A stretch of DNA of 64,000 nt from Apteryx mantelli (taxonomy: Eukaryota > Chordata > Aves > Apterygiformes > Apterygidae), in assembly GCF_036417845.1 (NCBI RefSeq), contig NC_089978.1:86236007-86300006 (forward strand), read 5' to 3'. Position 1 is the first letter of the stretch. The number at the start of each line of letters is the position of its first letter. Shown in pieces: positions 1-11,099 of this stretch. A program made the position numbers and the translations under genes. The notes under the pieces are model-generated. The model was not told the DNA's origin. It did not search any database and worked only from the letters and a program-made list of their open reading frames with translations.

Positions 1-3000
1 CCAATTTTCCGTAATAAATCAGCATGGATACCCATCAGGGCTTGTAAAGAAGAATGAAAACCACGAAGTGGCTTTTCTCCTATTTATCACAAGTGATGTG
101 ATAATGATGTCAGCACTCACATCAGTTCAGGATGATGGATAGGAAACAGTAAACAAAATATTCACCCTGAAACTCACTGTGTAATGATCTAAGTGCTGCA
201 AATACCAAAACAGAGAAACCAAAATAACGGAGGAACAGGGAGCAAAATAAAATGCATGCAAATAGTACAAGAAAAGGAAAAGCAGCAGCTGTGTACACAG
301 AACATATAACAAGCCCAGAGCCTGGAAAATAGTTTAGCCTATAGCCTGTATCTGAGCCAACCTGTCCTCCAGCACACTGATTTCAGTGTATTTTCCCTTT
401 GGATGGAGCAGATCTTGAAGTGATTGTTAAGTGAACAGACTACCAGAAAAAAAATATTCGCACTAATGTGTGTGGCTTTAAACGAATACTGCCAATAAGC
501 AGGCACATTTAAGACATACCTGTCTTTTCATTCTGTGAAGGTCTGTCAGCAACTTTATACACCTTGCAGTTAGCATTGAAGCACAATTAGTCCTTAGTTT
601 GTATAACTTGCAAGATACCTGTTTTTAAAGGTTTCACAAGAATATCTTGAAAAAATTGCATCCAGGACCACTTTCAGTTTCTGCAACCCAGCGTGTTACT
701 GCCTGAATTGTGATTGCATGTTGGGCTGAGATCCGGGTGCACTAATTCCCTTTCTTTGCCCATACACACACCCTGACTTCCTCTGAAAGGAGTCAGAGAG
801 GAGCCACACAACAGTGCAAGTGGTCCCATGAGTCAGATGATCTCTGGACCAGTACCATGGGGAGCACAACTGTGTGATGCAACCCAAGCTTCTCAGTAAA
901 TTAAGAGAGGATTTTATTAAGGAGTAGTTTAAAGTTGTTTGATAAATAACTTGGTTTTGCCTCAACATATAAAGCAAAAATAAGAAAACTCATGAAAAAA
1001 GCAAAAAAATCTCATTGATTTTGGCTTTTTCATATAATATTTCAAATTAATCATTATGTCTTCTACTTTTTCTGTTAATATTAATTTCAAAGAACAGGAG
1101 TCAAATTGTACTGAATGTATCCAATACAACATGTAGTTATATCTCTATTATTGGCACAAAAAATTCATTTCTGCAATCATGACCAGTATTTCTAGGCAAA
1201 ACAAATTTTGGGACCGCAGAACAAGGTTTCTTATTAAAGCTTAACACTTCTTGATATTTCCCAACTGTTATAAGGCAGAAACATTGCAATCAAGAATTCC
1301 TAAGTAAATTACAAACCAAGTCACTGTAGAAAGACAGTGAACTGAGGCAGGTCTAATTCTGTTAAGCTGAATAAACATCCAGTAGACTCACCTCCTCTAT
1401 CACTAAATTTAGATTGTTTTTTGAGAATAAACATTATATATAGGAGAAGTTAATAGAAATTTAAAATAAGCTAAAAGGTGAAAATATGATAGCTTCAAGT
1501 ACTATTAACTATGAAATATTATAAGAAAGAATAATCTTTCTGATCTGCTTGTGAATTCACTAAATCCTTTTTATCTCTGATTTCTAGTCAGAGAGTGCCA
1601 AGGCAGGTATTAGATTTCTTACAAACAAAGATCTTTTCAATAATGCAGTATACATTTTAATGGCACTGAAATAGCTGTGGTACTAAGGCTTTTCAACCTT
1701 TTGTGTATACTAATAGCACAGGAACAAGAGTCATCTTTATGCTGTTATCCTGTACAGAACATTGTGCCTGCCCTCTTCCCCACCCTCCTTTTCCCAGCCA
1801 TTCTCCTAGGAGCACAAAGGGCAAGATAAATAACAAAAGGAAAATGTTAAAATAATTATTTTAATGGCTAGAGAACAAGAAAATTTGGCTGAGATTTTAA
1901 AAACTCTGAGCCTGATATTAAAATCATAAACCTTTCACAGGCTCTTCAGTATGTTCTTGCATTAAAGAGAGATCAGCACCCATTTACCTCCAAATTTGAT
2001 CATTGGGTTTACAAGCTTTCTCAAGAATGAGCTTGTCCTTAACTACCTCCTGGGGACCTAAACCTACTTGCTTTGAGGTCAGTGAATCAATGAAAATTTC
2101 GCATTGGCATTTGAACAGAACAGGAAACAGGATTTAGACTACTTAGTTTGATATGGTTGTAGATTTTTTCAGCACGGCCCTGATTTGATGTGTTTAGTGC
2201 TATTAATTTTAGATGCATAGAATTTGTCTCCAGATTTATATATTTACTTTATTACTTGCATTTTATCAATACAGTAAGAAATCTCTTGGAATGGAACTGC
2301 ACTGATTTTGTGCTATGTCAATTTTCAAATTCTTTGTCTAGGGTTTTTTTAAATGCCTAGAAAACACTGAAGAACATATTGCACAGAAGTGACGAGCTAA
2401 AATTTCAGGTTCATCCTGTGCAGAAATTTGCAAAGTTGAGCCTCCAGCTGATTCTCACTGTCACCTCAGTAGTTTGGATTACAGCAAAGCTTCACAAACT
2501 ATTTTATTGGCACTGAAGATGGCATGCAAAATTTCAGCTTGAGTACAGCCAAGCAGTTAGGAAAGACAGGGGAGCATGAAAGTAAGTTATGTTCATGGCT
2601 GGCATCAGCTTCTTTGGATGCCAGCCCCTCAGTAGACAAGTGCACACCTAGTGAACCCAGCAGTTGCCTGGTGCAGACTTCAAGATATTATTACAGTTAC
2701 AAACACATATCTGCCTTATTATATGCCCTCTTCTTTAACAGAAATGTCCCTCAGACATAAGAAAATGTCTTTTTAAAATAAACTTGTTTGAGACTTGCTC
2801 ATTCATCCCATCAATTATATCTCCCTTTCTCACCACCAAGATGTCAACAGAGCAGTCATCAGTTCTGGGGTCCCTCAGCTCTAGAAATCTTTGGGGAAAG
2901 GGGTGAGGAGGCATGGGTTCACCCCTGCTTTGGCTGACAAGCACTGGGCTTCTACAAGCATTATCTGAATGTACATGCATCTGTCTGTGTCTGCACACGG

Positions 3001-6000
3001 CTCATGATCAAAGAAGAAAACAGAAAGGTAAAGAATAAGATCAAAGGGTTCAAAGGAAAAGAAGCCAAGTTCAGCAGAACTGGAACAAAGAATTCCTTTC
3101 TTTGTTGCCATGTTGCCAAGTAGTCTCCATTTCCAAATATTTCTTTCTCTCATGTTCTCCAAAGCATTAGAGAAACACACACAATCATTTTAAAGAACAA
3201 TAAATCAAGTGAAAACTGTTTGTCAACTTTACTATTTAATTTTTATTTAAATCCATACAATTAGGTATAAGAATAATTGAATTCTTATTACTACTTCATT
3301 CCAGAATTAGAATTATAGATGATTAATGCTAATTTTGCATACTTAAAATAATTAATTCATCTCAATTTATTTGTTTTAAGGGATGACTTAGCCAGGAGAG
3401 CACAGAAAACTCTGTGGCTAGATGATACACACTTCCAAAACAACATTTTCCCTTGGCAGTGTGTGATGATTCTGCAATATCACCACCACATACTAAGGTC
3501 ACCACCAGCGCACCTTTTATAGTATTTTGAACTGGCCCCATGTTTGGTGGTCAAGGACTTTGTGCAGTTGCCAGAAAGTGCGTTCACCCAGTGGAAATGG
3601 AGGGTTGGGGGGGGGGTGGTTTGCCTTTCTCTGGGGCAATTCCACTTTCTGCTGTCAGCTCTGTGCTTACTGTCAGGATGTTTTTCCATTACATATTTAA
3701 TTACATGAATCAGGCCCTCAGCCATGCATGGACGTTCAAGTAAAATGCAGAGAAAGGTTTGGGTTTCATTCTGCACACAACGCCAAGCTATTGTGTGTCT
3801 TTGCAGACTTGAGAGAAATATTTAAGCTCAAGGATACTGTTTCCAGCTCACACTGTTGGGACTCTGTGCTGGGCGAGCACCAGCCACTACAGAGCTTCAG
3901 AAGAAAGAAGGGAGGACATTTTGCAGGGCAACTAAAAGACCTTTAACTTGTCACTTCTGCCACATTTTTTTTCAGGATTTGTTTCTAACATTGATAAGTG
4001 TAAACTTACCTAATCAGCTCCTAATTTTTCAAAAAACTGAGGTTGTTTGAAAGAACAAACTAGGTTTATGAAAAGAAGGGAAACTTCAAAATAGTTATTT
4101 TAGAGCTAAAATACAAAAAAAACGGCAACCAATATTTCATTTATCTGTGTAACAGGACACATGACTGGAGCAGGAACAATCCAATAAAATATTGGGCAGA
4201 CTTCTCATATTATAGTAATAGAATGGAGCAATAAAATTAACTTAATTAAATCCATATTGTAGGAATGAAGTATTATATCTACTTACTTTATTCTCACACT
4301 TTCTAAGGAAAAAAATCAAGCCACAAAAAGAGAAAAATCCAAACATAGGCTAGTCTTTTCTTGCATTAGAACTCAGTGCAATGTGTTCTATTCCTTATAT
4401 TAAAAAAAAAAATCAATATATTCTTGCTTAATGCCTACTACAGCAAGAATGCTCAGGTATATATGAACTTCTGGAAGTCACTCTTGAAGTCTTCACATCA
4501 TCACTTACTGTTTTCATTTTATTTTTCAGAACAAACTGGGTTTTTTTTCCCTTGATAAAGTCATATTTCACCTTCACGTTTCATTTTTCAGAAGCTTTTG
4601 TTCAAATATTTAAACTTTTTTCTCAATACACTGGTCAATAAAGAGAAAAAAGAGTGCTAACACCAATATATGGGATGTTTAAATAGATGGACCTGAGTCA
4701 TTGTGTGACCCTAGCCTGGACCAGCGTACCCTGTGTGCTTCTGTTTTTGTGAGAAGGAAGCCCAGGCACAGAGGTCAGAGAGGAGCCAGGCATGCACTAG
4801 CCAGGGCTGCCTCTGGAGAGAAGTCAGGATGTATCTAGTGGGATCAGGTAGAGACAGGGATGCTACAAGCACATCCGCCTCACAGCACAGGGACACCCTT
4901 GAGAAGGCATTTTAAGCAACTGTCAGTGGGGAGACCCATATCAGCTATTTGTATTTGTAGGTCACAAATTTAGAATAATGCCAAGAAGTTTTTTTTAAAG
5001 AAAACAAAACCCAACATGCTAATCCTTCATAAATATGGAAATAATCAGCTAATAAAAGTGAACACGTAAGAAATTCAACAACAGATGTGTGAAATAAAAT
5101 TTCCCCACACTGTTTCAAACTATAGCCTTTCCAAGGTCCTGTTGCCACAGAAATGGCCTTTTGGGCACTCACTTTTTTCTTGGAAATGCTAAATTTATGT
5201 TTGGTTCCTCAAAGGCTTTTTTATTTCAAGTATTTGGGTTACAAAGACTAGGAGCTTAATGTCAGAAGTGCCTTGAAGCACTTCTGTGGAACAATACATT
5301 AAAAGCTGTATGGGTTTAGTGGAACATTAAGAAGTTATGTTATATTGTTTAACTTTTATAAAATAGTAACTCCCGGCATGCCATTGCACTGAGACCTATA
5401 CAGCAGGGGTCCCAAAGAAAGCACACAGGGAAGGCCCCAGTGCTGTGGTTAGCAATACATCTGTGTGAGAGGATGGAGATCTCTTTTCTTGGATCTGCTG
5501 TCAGACAGTCAGCAAGGGAGAGGTGTTGTTTATTAATATGCCAAAGATGTATCTTTTGATGATTCTGCCTTTTTTTTTTCCTCTCTATCTAAACCCACAT
5601 ATCATTCACCATGGTCCTCTCCTCTGTCCTATTCCCACAGCTGGCACCTACCACCCCTGCAATGCCAGAGTGCTTTCCTCTCCTTACCCACCTTATGAAG
5701 TACAGTGAGGTCACATCTACTGGAAAAAGCATTTGAATAGTTATCCAGTGCCTCTCAGAGCAAAGATGGGTTTCTGTTGAAGGCTCCTACCTCTGCTGAG
5801 CATACAGCATAGCTGTATTTTCTCCCTTATTAATCTCTTCACCCACCACTCCCACTGTAAAATGAGGTGGTTTTGTTTCTGCTGAGATAACAGACAGAAC
5901 AGGTGGGTTCTTCATGGTCAAATGATTTTCTGGGTGTCCATGACCTCACGTCTGCTTGTGCCCTATCTCTTGTTTTCTTTCTCCTCTCAGGAAAGGCTGA

Positions 6001-6456
6001 GCAGGGACAGCATTTTAAGGTAGCCATTGCCTTAAAATCTGACATAATTAAAATCTCCTTCATTAGCATCACTGAGCTGAAAGTATCATTACAATGAACA
6101 GGATGATAATAGATACCTTTATTACTTACAGTAACAATAAAAGATAGCTGCCAGTGACCACATGTCCTAAATAGTATTAGCAGGATGTACAATTCAGTAA
6201 TGAGAGCTAATTCAGATGTTCATGACAGTGAGGTATGCTATGATTTAACATTCAGATATCAGACACTATTCTGCAAATCACTGCTGCTTAGCATGCTCCT
6301 CCCTGTAAGAAGAGGGCCCACCATTTCCAGCAGATGTCCTAAAATGCAGAGCAGATCACAGGTGGCAAGAGCAGTTTTCCATGGACAACACACTGGGACT
6401 GCCCCCATAGTGCTACTGCATTTAAGACTTCTAGGGCATTTAAAGCTTTCTCAGGA
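1..6456. other. AT-rich stretch without a supported gene
   Basis: Open frames here are short and show no domain. A run of ten G at 3607-3616 and the hairpin at 5263 are the only local structures I noted. No repeat family was recognised. Confidence 0.5.
5263..5286. repeat. Perfect short hairpin
   Basis: CAGAAGTGC and GCACTTCTG form 9-bp inverted arms around a 6-base loop. There are no flanking features that would identify an RNA gene. Confidence 0.5.
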
Positions 6457-6848
6457 AACACAGAATCACAGAGCCGTTGAGGTTGGAAGCAACCTCTGGA
6501 GATCATCTAGTCCAACCCTCTGCTCAAAGCAGGATCAACTACTGCAGGTTGCTGAGATTTTTTTAATACCCCATGTCCAGTCAGGTTTTGAATATCTCCA
6601 AGGATGGAGACTCCACAACCTCTCTGGGAAACCTGTTCCTGTGTTCAACCACCCCCACAATGAAAAAATGTTTTCTTATGTGCAGATGGAATTTCCTGTG
6701 TTCCAGTTCGTGCCCATTGCCGCTCACCCTGTCACTGGGCACCACTGAAAAGAGTCTGGCTCCATCTTCTTTGCACCCTCCTATTGGGTCTTTAGACACA
6801 TTGATCAGATCCCGCCTGAGCCTTCTCTTCTCCAGGCTCCACATCTGC
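6457..6848 (-). mobile_element. CR1 LINE 3' end
   Basis: Read on plus, this is the reverse complement of a CR1 3' end: it begins with the tail-like CACAGAATCACAGA and continues with the classic blocks around GAGATCATCTAGTCCAACCC, TTTTGAATATCTCCAAGGATGG and CTTCTCTTCTCCAGGCT. The copy is clearly diverged but easy to recognise, so it is of intermediate age. It is a 5'-truncated fragment, and the open frame at 6185-6748 runs through it by chance. Confidence 0.9.
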
Positions 6849-7080
6849 TGTGTTGTCCCTCCAGCAGATACCCAGGTGGTTAAAGTACCCCACGAGGACC
6901 AGGGCCTATGAACATGAGTCTACTCCCAGCTGCCTGTAGAGGGCAGCTCATTTGTTTCTTCTTCCTCATCGGGCGGCCTGTAGCAAGCACCCAGAGCAAT
7001 GTCCCCCCTATCAGTCTGCCCTGCCATCCCGACCCAGGAGCTCTGCTTGTCAGCGCCATCCTCTGCTCGCTCATATGGCT
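6849..7080 (-). mobile_element. CR1 LINE ORF2 endonuclease fragment
   Basis: On the minus strand, successive frames give the CR1 apurinic endonuclease signatures GDIALGACYRPPDEEEE (family form GVCYRPPDQEEE) and YFNHLGICWRDNT (family form GDFNHPDICWR). The catalytic GDFNH motif reads GYFNH, and frameshifts separate the motifs, so the fragment is dead. It directly abuts the CR1 3' end at about 6848 in the same orientation and in the correct order. This suggests one CR1 copy that lost its reverse-transcriptase segment, although two nested insertions are possible. Confidence 0.75.
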
Positions 7081-7390
7081 GCTGCAAACTTTTTCCCTCC
7101 CCCATCGTTCCTAGCTTAAAGCCCTCCTTTCCAGGTCAGCCAGCCTGGTGGCAAAGAAAACAACTCTAACGGACTGTGAGCAACCTGAGTCAGAAATATG
7201 GCGAGGTGAGACTGGGGAGGGGAGGAGATGGGTGTTTATGGAGGTGTTGGTCTAGTGGGGCATGTTGTCCTTCCTTTTCTCCACACCTGCATCGGTAATC
7301 AGAGGTTTGTGTTGGTGGGCAGTAAATTAAGCCTGACGAAACTACCCGACTCAGGACTGTTTTGCCTGCAACATGGGGGCTCAGAGGCAC

Positions 7391-8420
7391 TCCTTTCTCG
7401 GGCCCGAGGGGGCTGTGTGCACCCAGAGCCGAAGGCGGGCTGAAAAGGGAGAGCGTCACACACCTGGGGTGGCCAAGAACAACCCCCTTGTGCAAGGGAA
7501 GTCAAAATAAGTGGCCTGGAGGCAGTGACACCTCCTCTAGCGAGAGGAGAAAATCCTGGAGAGCAGGCGAGGCCCACCGCTGCCTCCTGCCTCCCGCCAG
7601 CCCCCCAGAAGAGGGACTCATCTCAGCCTCCCTTTCTTTGGCACAGCATGGCCTCAGCAGCTGGGACACTGGCACAAAGCAGCAAACAGCCCTCAGGAAT
7701 GCCAAGATTTGTGTCTGACACTTGGACAGGACAGTGGGGAAAGCGAGCATGACTTCTGGCTGAGTCTCACCCTTCAAACACTGAACTGGAGACACCAGGC
7801 CCAACGCAGCCCTGACAGGGGAGCTGGGCTCTTGACACCCATCAGAGCTGGGGTCCTTCAGAAACTGCTCTCTTGGGCCCAAGGGGGCTGCAGGCACCCA
7901 GCAGTGACACCCAGCTGGAAAAGGGATGATCAAACACTGCAGGAGACTGAGGACATGCCCCTTCAGCAAGCAGAGACACGGGTGCTGCACTGGAGACAGG
8001 AACACAGTGATGTTCCCGTGCAGGAAGGAGAAAATCACTGGGAACAAGGAAAGGGGGCTGAGAGCTGGAGGATCAGCAACCTGAGGAAGGCCCAAGAGTC
8101 GAACACTCCAGCTGGGTGGACGGGACGCCCTTGTGCTTGTTGTCCCACGGCCTCAAAGGGAGGCACCAACTCCTGACTCATCCCAGCAGGCTACTGCTCT
8201 GCGCGCCCAGAGACATGCACCATGCCCAGGGGCCTCACAGTGTGCAGGAGAGACAAAGCCCTGGGGACAGAGCTGGTGAATCTCTGGCAGTAGCCAGGAG
8301 AGGAGCTAAAGGCATGGGAGAGGAGAGGAGCTTTTGGGGACCACAGCACCGTTTCTCTGCCCGGGGCGCTTGCTGGTCCCCAGCCATAGCAACCCCCGGG
8401 GGCGAGCGGGAGGGAGGTGC
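7391..8420 (+). repeat. Diverged tandem direct repeats of about 480 bp upstream of the gene
   Basis: Two stretches align at a constant offset of about 475-481 bp. Bases 7400-7426 (GGGCCCGAGGGGGCTG...CACCCAG) match 7875-7901 (GGGCCCAAGGGGGCTG...CACCCAG). GCTGAAAAGGGA near 7439 pairs with GCTGGAAAAGGGA near 7914. GGAGAAAATC at 7546-7555 recurs at 8027-8036. Similarity between these anchors is partial. A tentative third copy begins near 8352 (TTTCTCTGCCCGGGGCG). The units carry no recognisable coding domain and lead into the CpG-rich promoter region. Confidence 0.5.
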
Positions 8421-8760
8421 GCGCGCCCCTTTGTGAGGTGGCCCCCAGGCACTGTGACCACGCGGCTCTCGCTGCTTTTCCCTGTGCGCAGGGTCTCACC
8501 CAGCTCAGTTCGACCCAGGCTCCTGCCGAGCGAGTGCAAGCGTGAGCGCTAGCGCAAGTGTGAGGCGTGGAGGGTCGGACCACGTGGAGGTGCAGGTGTC
8601 TGCATCTTTGCTTTGGGGTCGCAGCAGCTCCCTCGGTGCTGAACCCAGGAGCCACCTTCGGTCTCTGCCCCCTTGCTGCTGGTGCCAGGGCTGCGGGTTG
8701 TCCCGCGTGGCCGGGGCCCGGGGCAACGTGTGCACAGAGTGGGTGGAGGGGCTTCCGGGA
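8340..8760 (+). promoter_or_regulatory. CpG-rich region upstream of the TOPORS-like gene, probable promoter
   Basis: This stretch is GC-rich and keeps many CpG dinucleotides (for example the run around 8395-8425 and the alternating GC/CG bases around 8520-8550), in contrast to the AT-rich window. No TATA box is evident. It lies 0.5-1 kb before the start codon, as expected for a CpG-island promoter with a 5' UTR exon downstream. The transcription start cannot be placed from sequence alone. Confidence 0.45.
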
Positions 8761-8808
8761 GCACAGAGGAGACACGCTGCCTGCTCCGTGAGGTTACTTG
8801 CAGCTGAG

Positions 8809-9228
8809 GTGAGCTGGGCTGGAGAAGTCCTGCAGGCAGTGGGCACTGGGCTGGGGGGAGGCAGCACCTGGGGAAAAGCCTGCTCAAAAACCCATGAGTG
8901 GTCCTGGCTGACTGGGGTGGAAGAGACGCCCATGCCAAGACGGGGGGTAGGAGAGGGGCAAGAAGCTGCACGTTGCATCAGTTTGGGAGAAAGCAAGAAC
9001 AGCAGCTGTGTAGCTGTGCCCTGGGAGAGAGGCCGACAGTGCCCGAGATGTTTCCTCTCAAGTGGAAAGAAGAAGCTTCTTCAGCCTCTTCTTAGCTTCC
9101 TTCAAGGTTTCTTATCCATGTCCTTCCCCAGCTCTTCTGCTCCCTGCCAAGCCCCTGGCCCCTGTCACCAGTCTCCCGTCTCCCCAGGGTCAGCACTGAT
9201 CTCGCTGTCTCTCTCCTTCCCGGAGCAG
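8809..9228 (+). other. Candidate 5' UTR intron of the TOPORS-like gene
   Basis: A good donor, CTGAG|GTGAGC, has its GT at 8809-8810. Three pyrimidine-preceded acceptors precede the start codon, with AG ending at 9131, 9187 and 9228; the last, CCTTCCCGGAGCAG, is attractive. Splicing here would remove most of the open in-frame sequence upstream of 9307 and leave a non-coding first exon. If real, it argues that this copy arose by DNA duplication (or recruited an exon) rather than by plain retroposition. Transcript data are needed to choose the acceptor or reject the intron. Confidence 0.35.
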
Positions 9229-9300
9229 GGCAGCAGCAGCAGCTGGGGTGCCACCGAGGGCGAGCGGCTCCTCCCTGGCAGCTCTTCCCAGCCCACTGCG

Positions 9301-9310
9301 CCCACCATGG
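9301..9310 (+). promoter_or_regulatory. Strong Kozak context deciding the CDS start
   Basis: The bases CCCACCATGG surround the ATG at 9307. They match the vertebrate consensus at -3 (A) and +4 (G). This is the best argument for starting the protein here and not at the in-frame ATG at 8542, whose product would begin with 255 residues without any recognisable domain. Confidence 0.7.
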
Positions 9311-10623
9311 CCACAGCTGCCTCTTCAGCCGCCACATGTCCCATCTGCCTGGACAGGCTGGACAACACGGCGTTCCTGAACCCCTGCCTGCACCAGTTCT
9401 GCTTCGGCTGCGTGCAGCGCTGGTCCAACACCAAAGCCGAGTGCCCCCTTTGCAAACGGCCCATCCGGTCCATCCTGCACTCAGTGGTGGCGGATGACAA
9501 CTTCCAGGAGCTCACCGTCGGGCCTCCCGCAGGCGGCTCCATCACCAGCCTCCAGCCACGGGGAGCTGGTTTCTACCACACCTTGCACCTGCTGCAGCCA
9601 AATCCCTCCCCTCCCCAACTGCCATCCCCTCCCGAGAATGGCACCGGGCTGCCAAGGCCGTTGGGCTCAGCAGTGCCGCGGCAGAGGGAGGCAGCGCGGC
9701 CAAGCCCAAGCAGGAGCCCGGACTCACGGAGGATGGCGCGTCCAGCGGCGGCCCTTCGGGGGCAGGCACCGGAGCAGGAGCAGGGCCCAAACTCCCACCG
9801 CCCTGGGCACCGTGCTGCATGGCAGGCACCAGCGGTTCCCGACAGCGACCGCCTGCCAGGCCTCTCGGCAGCCTTTTTCCAACGCAACCCGGCCTTGCTT
9901 CACATCCTGCTGCCCTGGCTGAAGCGGGAGCTGCGCAGCCTCTTCGGGGTCCGCCGGACACTGGCCGCGGTTGTTGAGTTCGTCATCATCAGCAACGTGC
10001 GGAGGTACGACATGGGCAGCCCGGCCTTTGCGGCTAACCTGAGGCCGTTCCTGCTTGGCCGCACTGAGCAGTTCATCGGCAAGTTCATCGCTGAGGCCCG
10101 GCGCGCCACCACTGGGGAGGTCGTCGCTTCCCGGGGGTCCAGTGACCCTCGTGTTCCCGCGGGCATGCAGGGACACCCTTCGACCTCTTCCAGCCCCGAC
10201 ACCCCTCCAGCCACAGATGGGTTGCCAGCCTCCATGCAAGGTCCATCCCAGACCAGGAGACCCCCAGTCCCTGGGCACGAGGAGCTCCCCAGGGCCACGG
10301 TCACTCTCGCCCAAGAGGCCGTGGCAGCTGCAAGGTCTCCCCAGCAGCTGCAGGGAGGCTGTGACGAGGCAGCCCCCCGCGAGGGCAGAGGAGTGCAGAG
10401 GCCACTGCGGGCAGCTGTCCCCAGTGCCAGGACAGAGAGCCAGGACGAAGAGATGGAGGCCATGGCTGGTATTTCTGCCGAGGACGGTGTCTGCAGCCCC
10501 TCCACACCTGGCAGCAGCAGGACGGGCTCACCTGGGAGTCACCGGATCTCCCAAAAGAGGAGGGCGAGCAGTCCCCAGGCCCATTCCCAGCCTGGAAAGA
10601 AGCAGTCGCGGCTGCAGCACTAG
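9307..10623 (+). CDS. TOPORS-like RING E3 ubiquitin ligase, short paralogue
   Basis: Predicted 438-residue protein. A complete C3HC4 RING lies at residues 11-49 (C11, C14, C27, H29, C32, C35, C46, C49), with TOPORS-type spacing and the typical motifs CPICLDRLDN and AECPLCK. A proline/arginine-rich linker follows. A second TOPORS-specific block spans about residues 183-266 and includes FFQRNPALLHILLPWLKREL, SNVRRYD and RPFLLGRTEQFI. The tail (267-438) is low-complexity and Ser/Pro-rich, ending in basic patches (KRR 417-419, KK 431-432) that could act as a nuclear signal. TOPORS proteins are nuclear E3 ligases that act on partners such as p53; ubiquitin ligase activity needs the RING. Human TOPORS is about 1,045 residues, so this copy lacks the RS/Lys-rich C-terminal half and the region to which SUMO ligase activity was mapped. 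The start at 9307 is chosen because the RING begins 10 residues later and the Kozak context is strong. The frame stays open upstream to 8542. The coding part has no intron. It is probably a lineage-specific paralogue rather than TOPORS itself; whether it is functional is inferred from the intact frame and RING. Confidence 0.88.
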   Translation: MATAASSAATCPICLDRLDNTAFLNPCLHQFCFGCVQRWSNTKAECPLCKRPIRSILHSVVADDNFQELTVGPPAGGSITSLQPRGAGFYHTLHLLQPNPSPPQLPSPPENGTGLPRPLGSAVPRQREAARPSPSRSPDSRRMARPAAALRGQAPEQEQGPNSHRPGHRAAWQAPAVPDSDRLPGLSAAFFQRNPALLHILLPWLKRELRSLFGVRRTLAAVVEFVIISNVRRYDMGSPAFAANLRPFLLGRTEQFIGKFIAEARRATTGEVVASRGSSDPRVPAGMQGHPSTSSSPDTPPATDGLPASMQGPSQTRRPPVPGHEELPRATVTLAQEAVAAARSPQQLQGGCDEAAPREGRGVQRPLRAAVPSARTESQDEEMEAMAGISAEDGVCSPSTPGSSRTGSPGSHRISQKRRASSPQAHSQPGKKQSRLQH

Positions 10624-11084
10624 CAGGGACAGCGTGAGCAAAGCCAGGCTCCCAAGACACGGTCAGCCAGCAGAGCCAGGAAAGCCCGAGGCACCCAAAA
10701 AAGCAGGACAGGTCACAGTGGTGGGACACTGGCAAGTCCCAAAGAAGCCCACGAGGCTCATGCAGCTGTGAGAGCGCCCTGGCGAGAGACGTCAGCAGGT
10801 CCCAGGGTGCAGCAAGGGCCATGGCAGGAGGAGAGGAGGAGCAGGCAGCAGCATGGCTCATCTGGGGAAGATGCTGCCCCGAGCCTAGCCTGGGAGGCAG
10901 GGGGTGCAGAGGGGACTCCCCCCATGGGGTATATCTGCCTCATGGGGCTCCAGGACAGGGAAGAAGAAGGAGTGAGACTCCAGCCCCACTGCAAAGCAAG
11001 GGCCCCCTCTCTGCTTTGACTCCCCCAAAGTGAAGATGGGAGGTGTCTGGCACGCAACGCTTCTTCAGGCCATACCTTGGTTTT

Positions 11085-11090
11085 AATAAA
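11085..11090 (+). terminator. Polyadenylation signal AATAAA
   Basis: A canonical AATAAA lies 462 bp after the stop codon at 10621-10623 and is followed at once by GT/T-rich sequence (TGTGTTTTCCC), a typical downstream element. It gives the TOPORS-like transcript a 3' UTR of about 0.47-0.5 kb. I see no other canonical signal between the stop codon and this one. Confidence 0.6.
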
Positions 11091-11099
11091 TGTGTTTTC

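Noticed and set aside
6185..6748. 187-codon open frame on plus
   Set aside because: Much of it runs antisense through the CR1 3' end at 6457-6848, so the frame is a by-product of the repeat.
7190..9095. Many overlapping frames of 60-197 codons on both strands
   Set aside because: GC-rich DNA lacks stop codons; none of these has a domain and they shadow the promoter region and repeats of the TOPORS-like gene.
9092..10861. Long antisense and alternate frames over the TOPORS-like gene (up to 238 codons)
   Set aside because: They overlap a frame with clear domain matches and have no recognisable content themselves.
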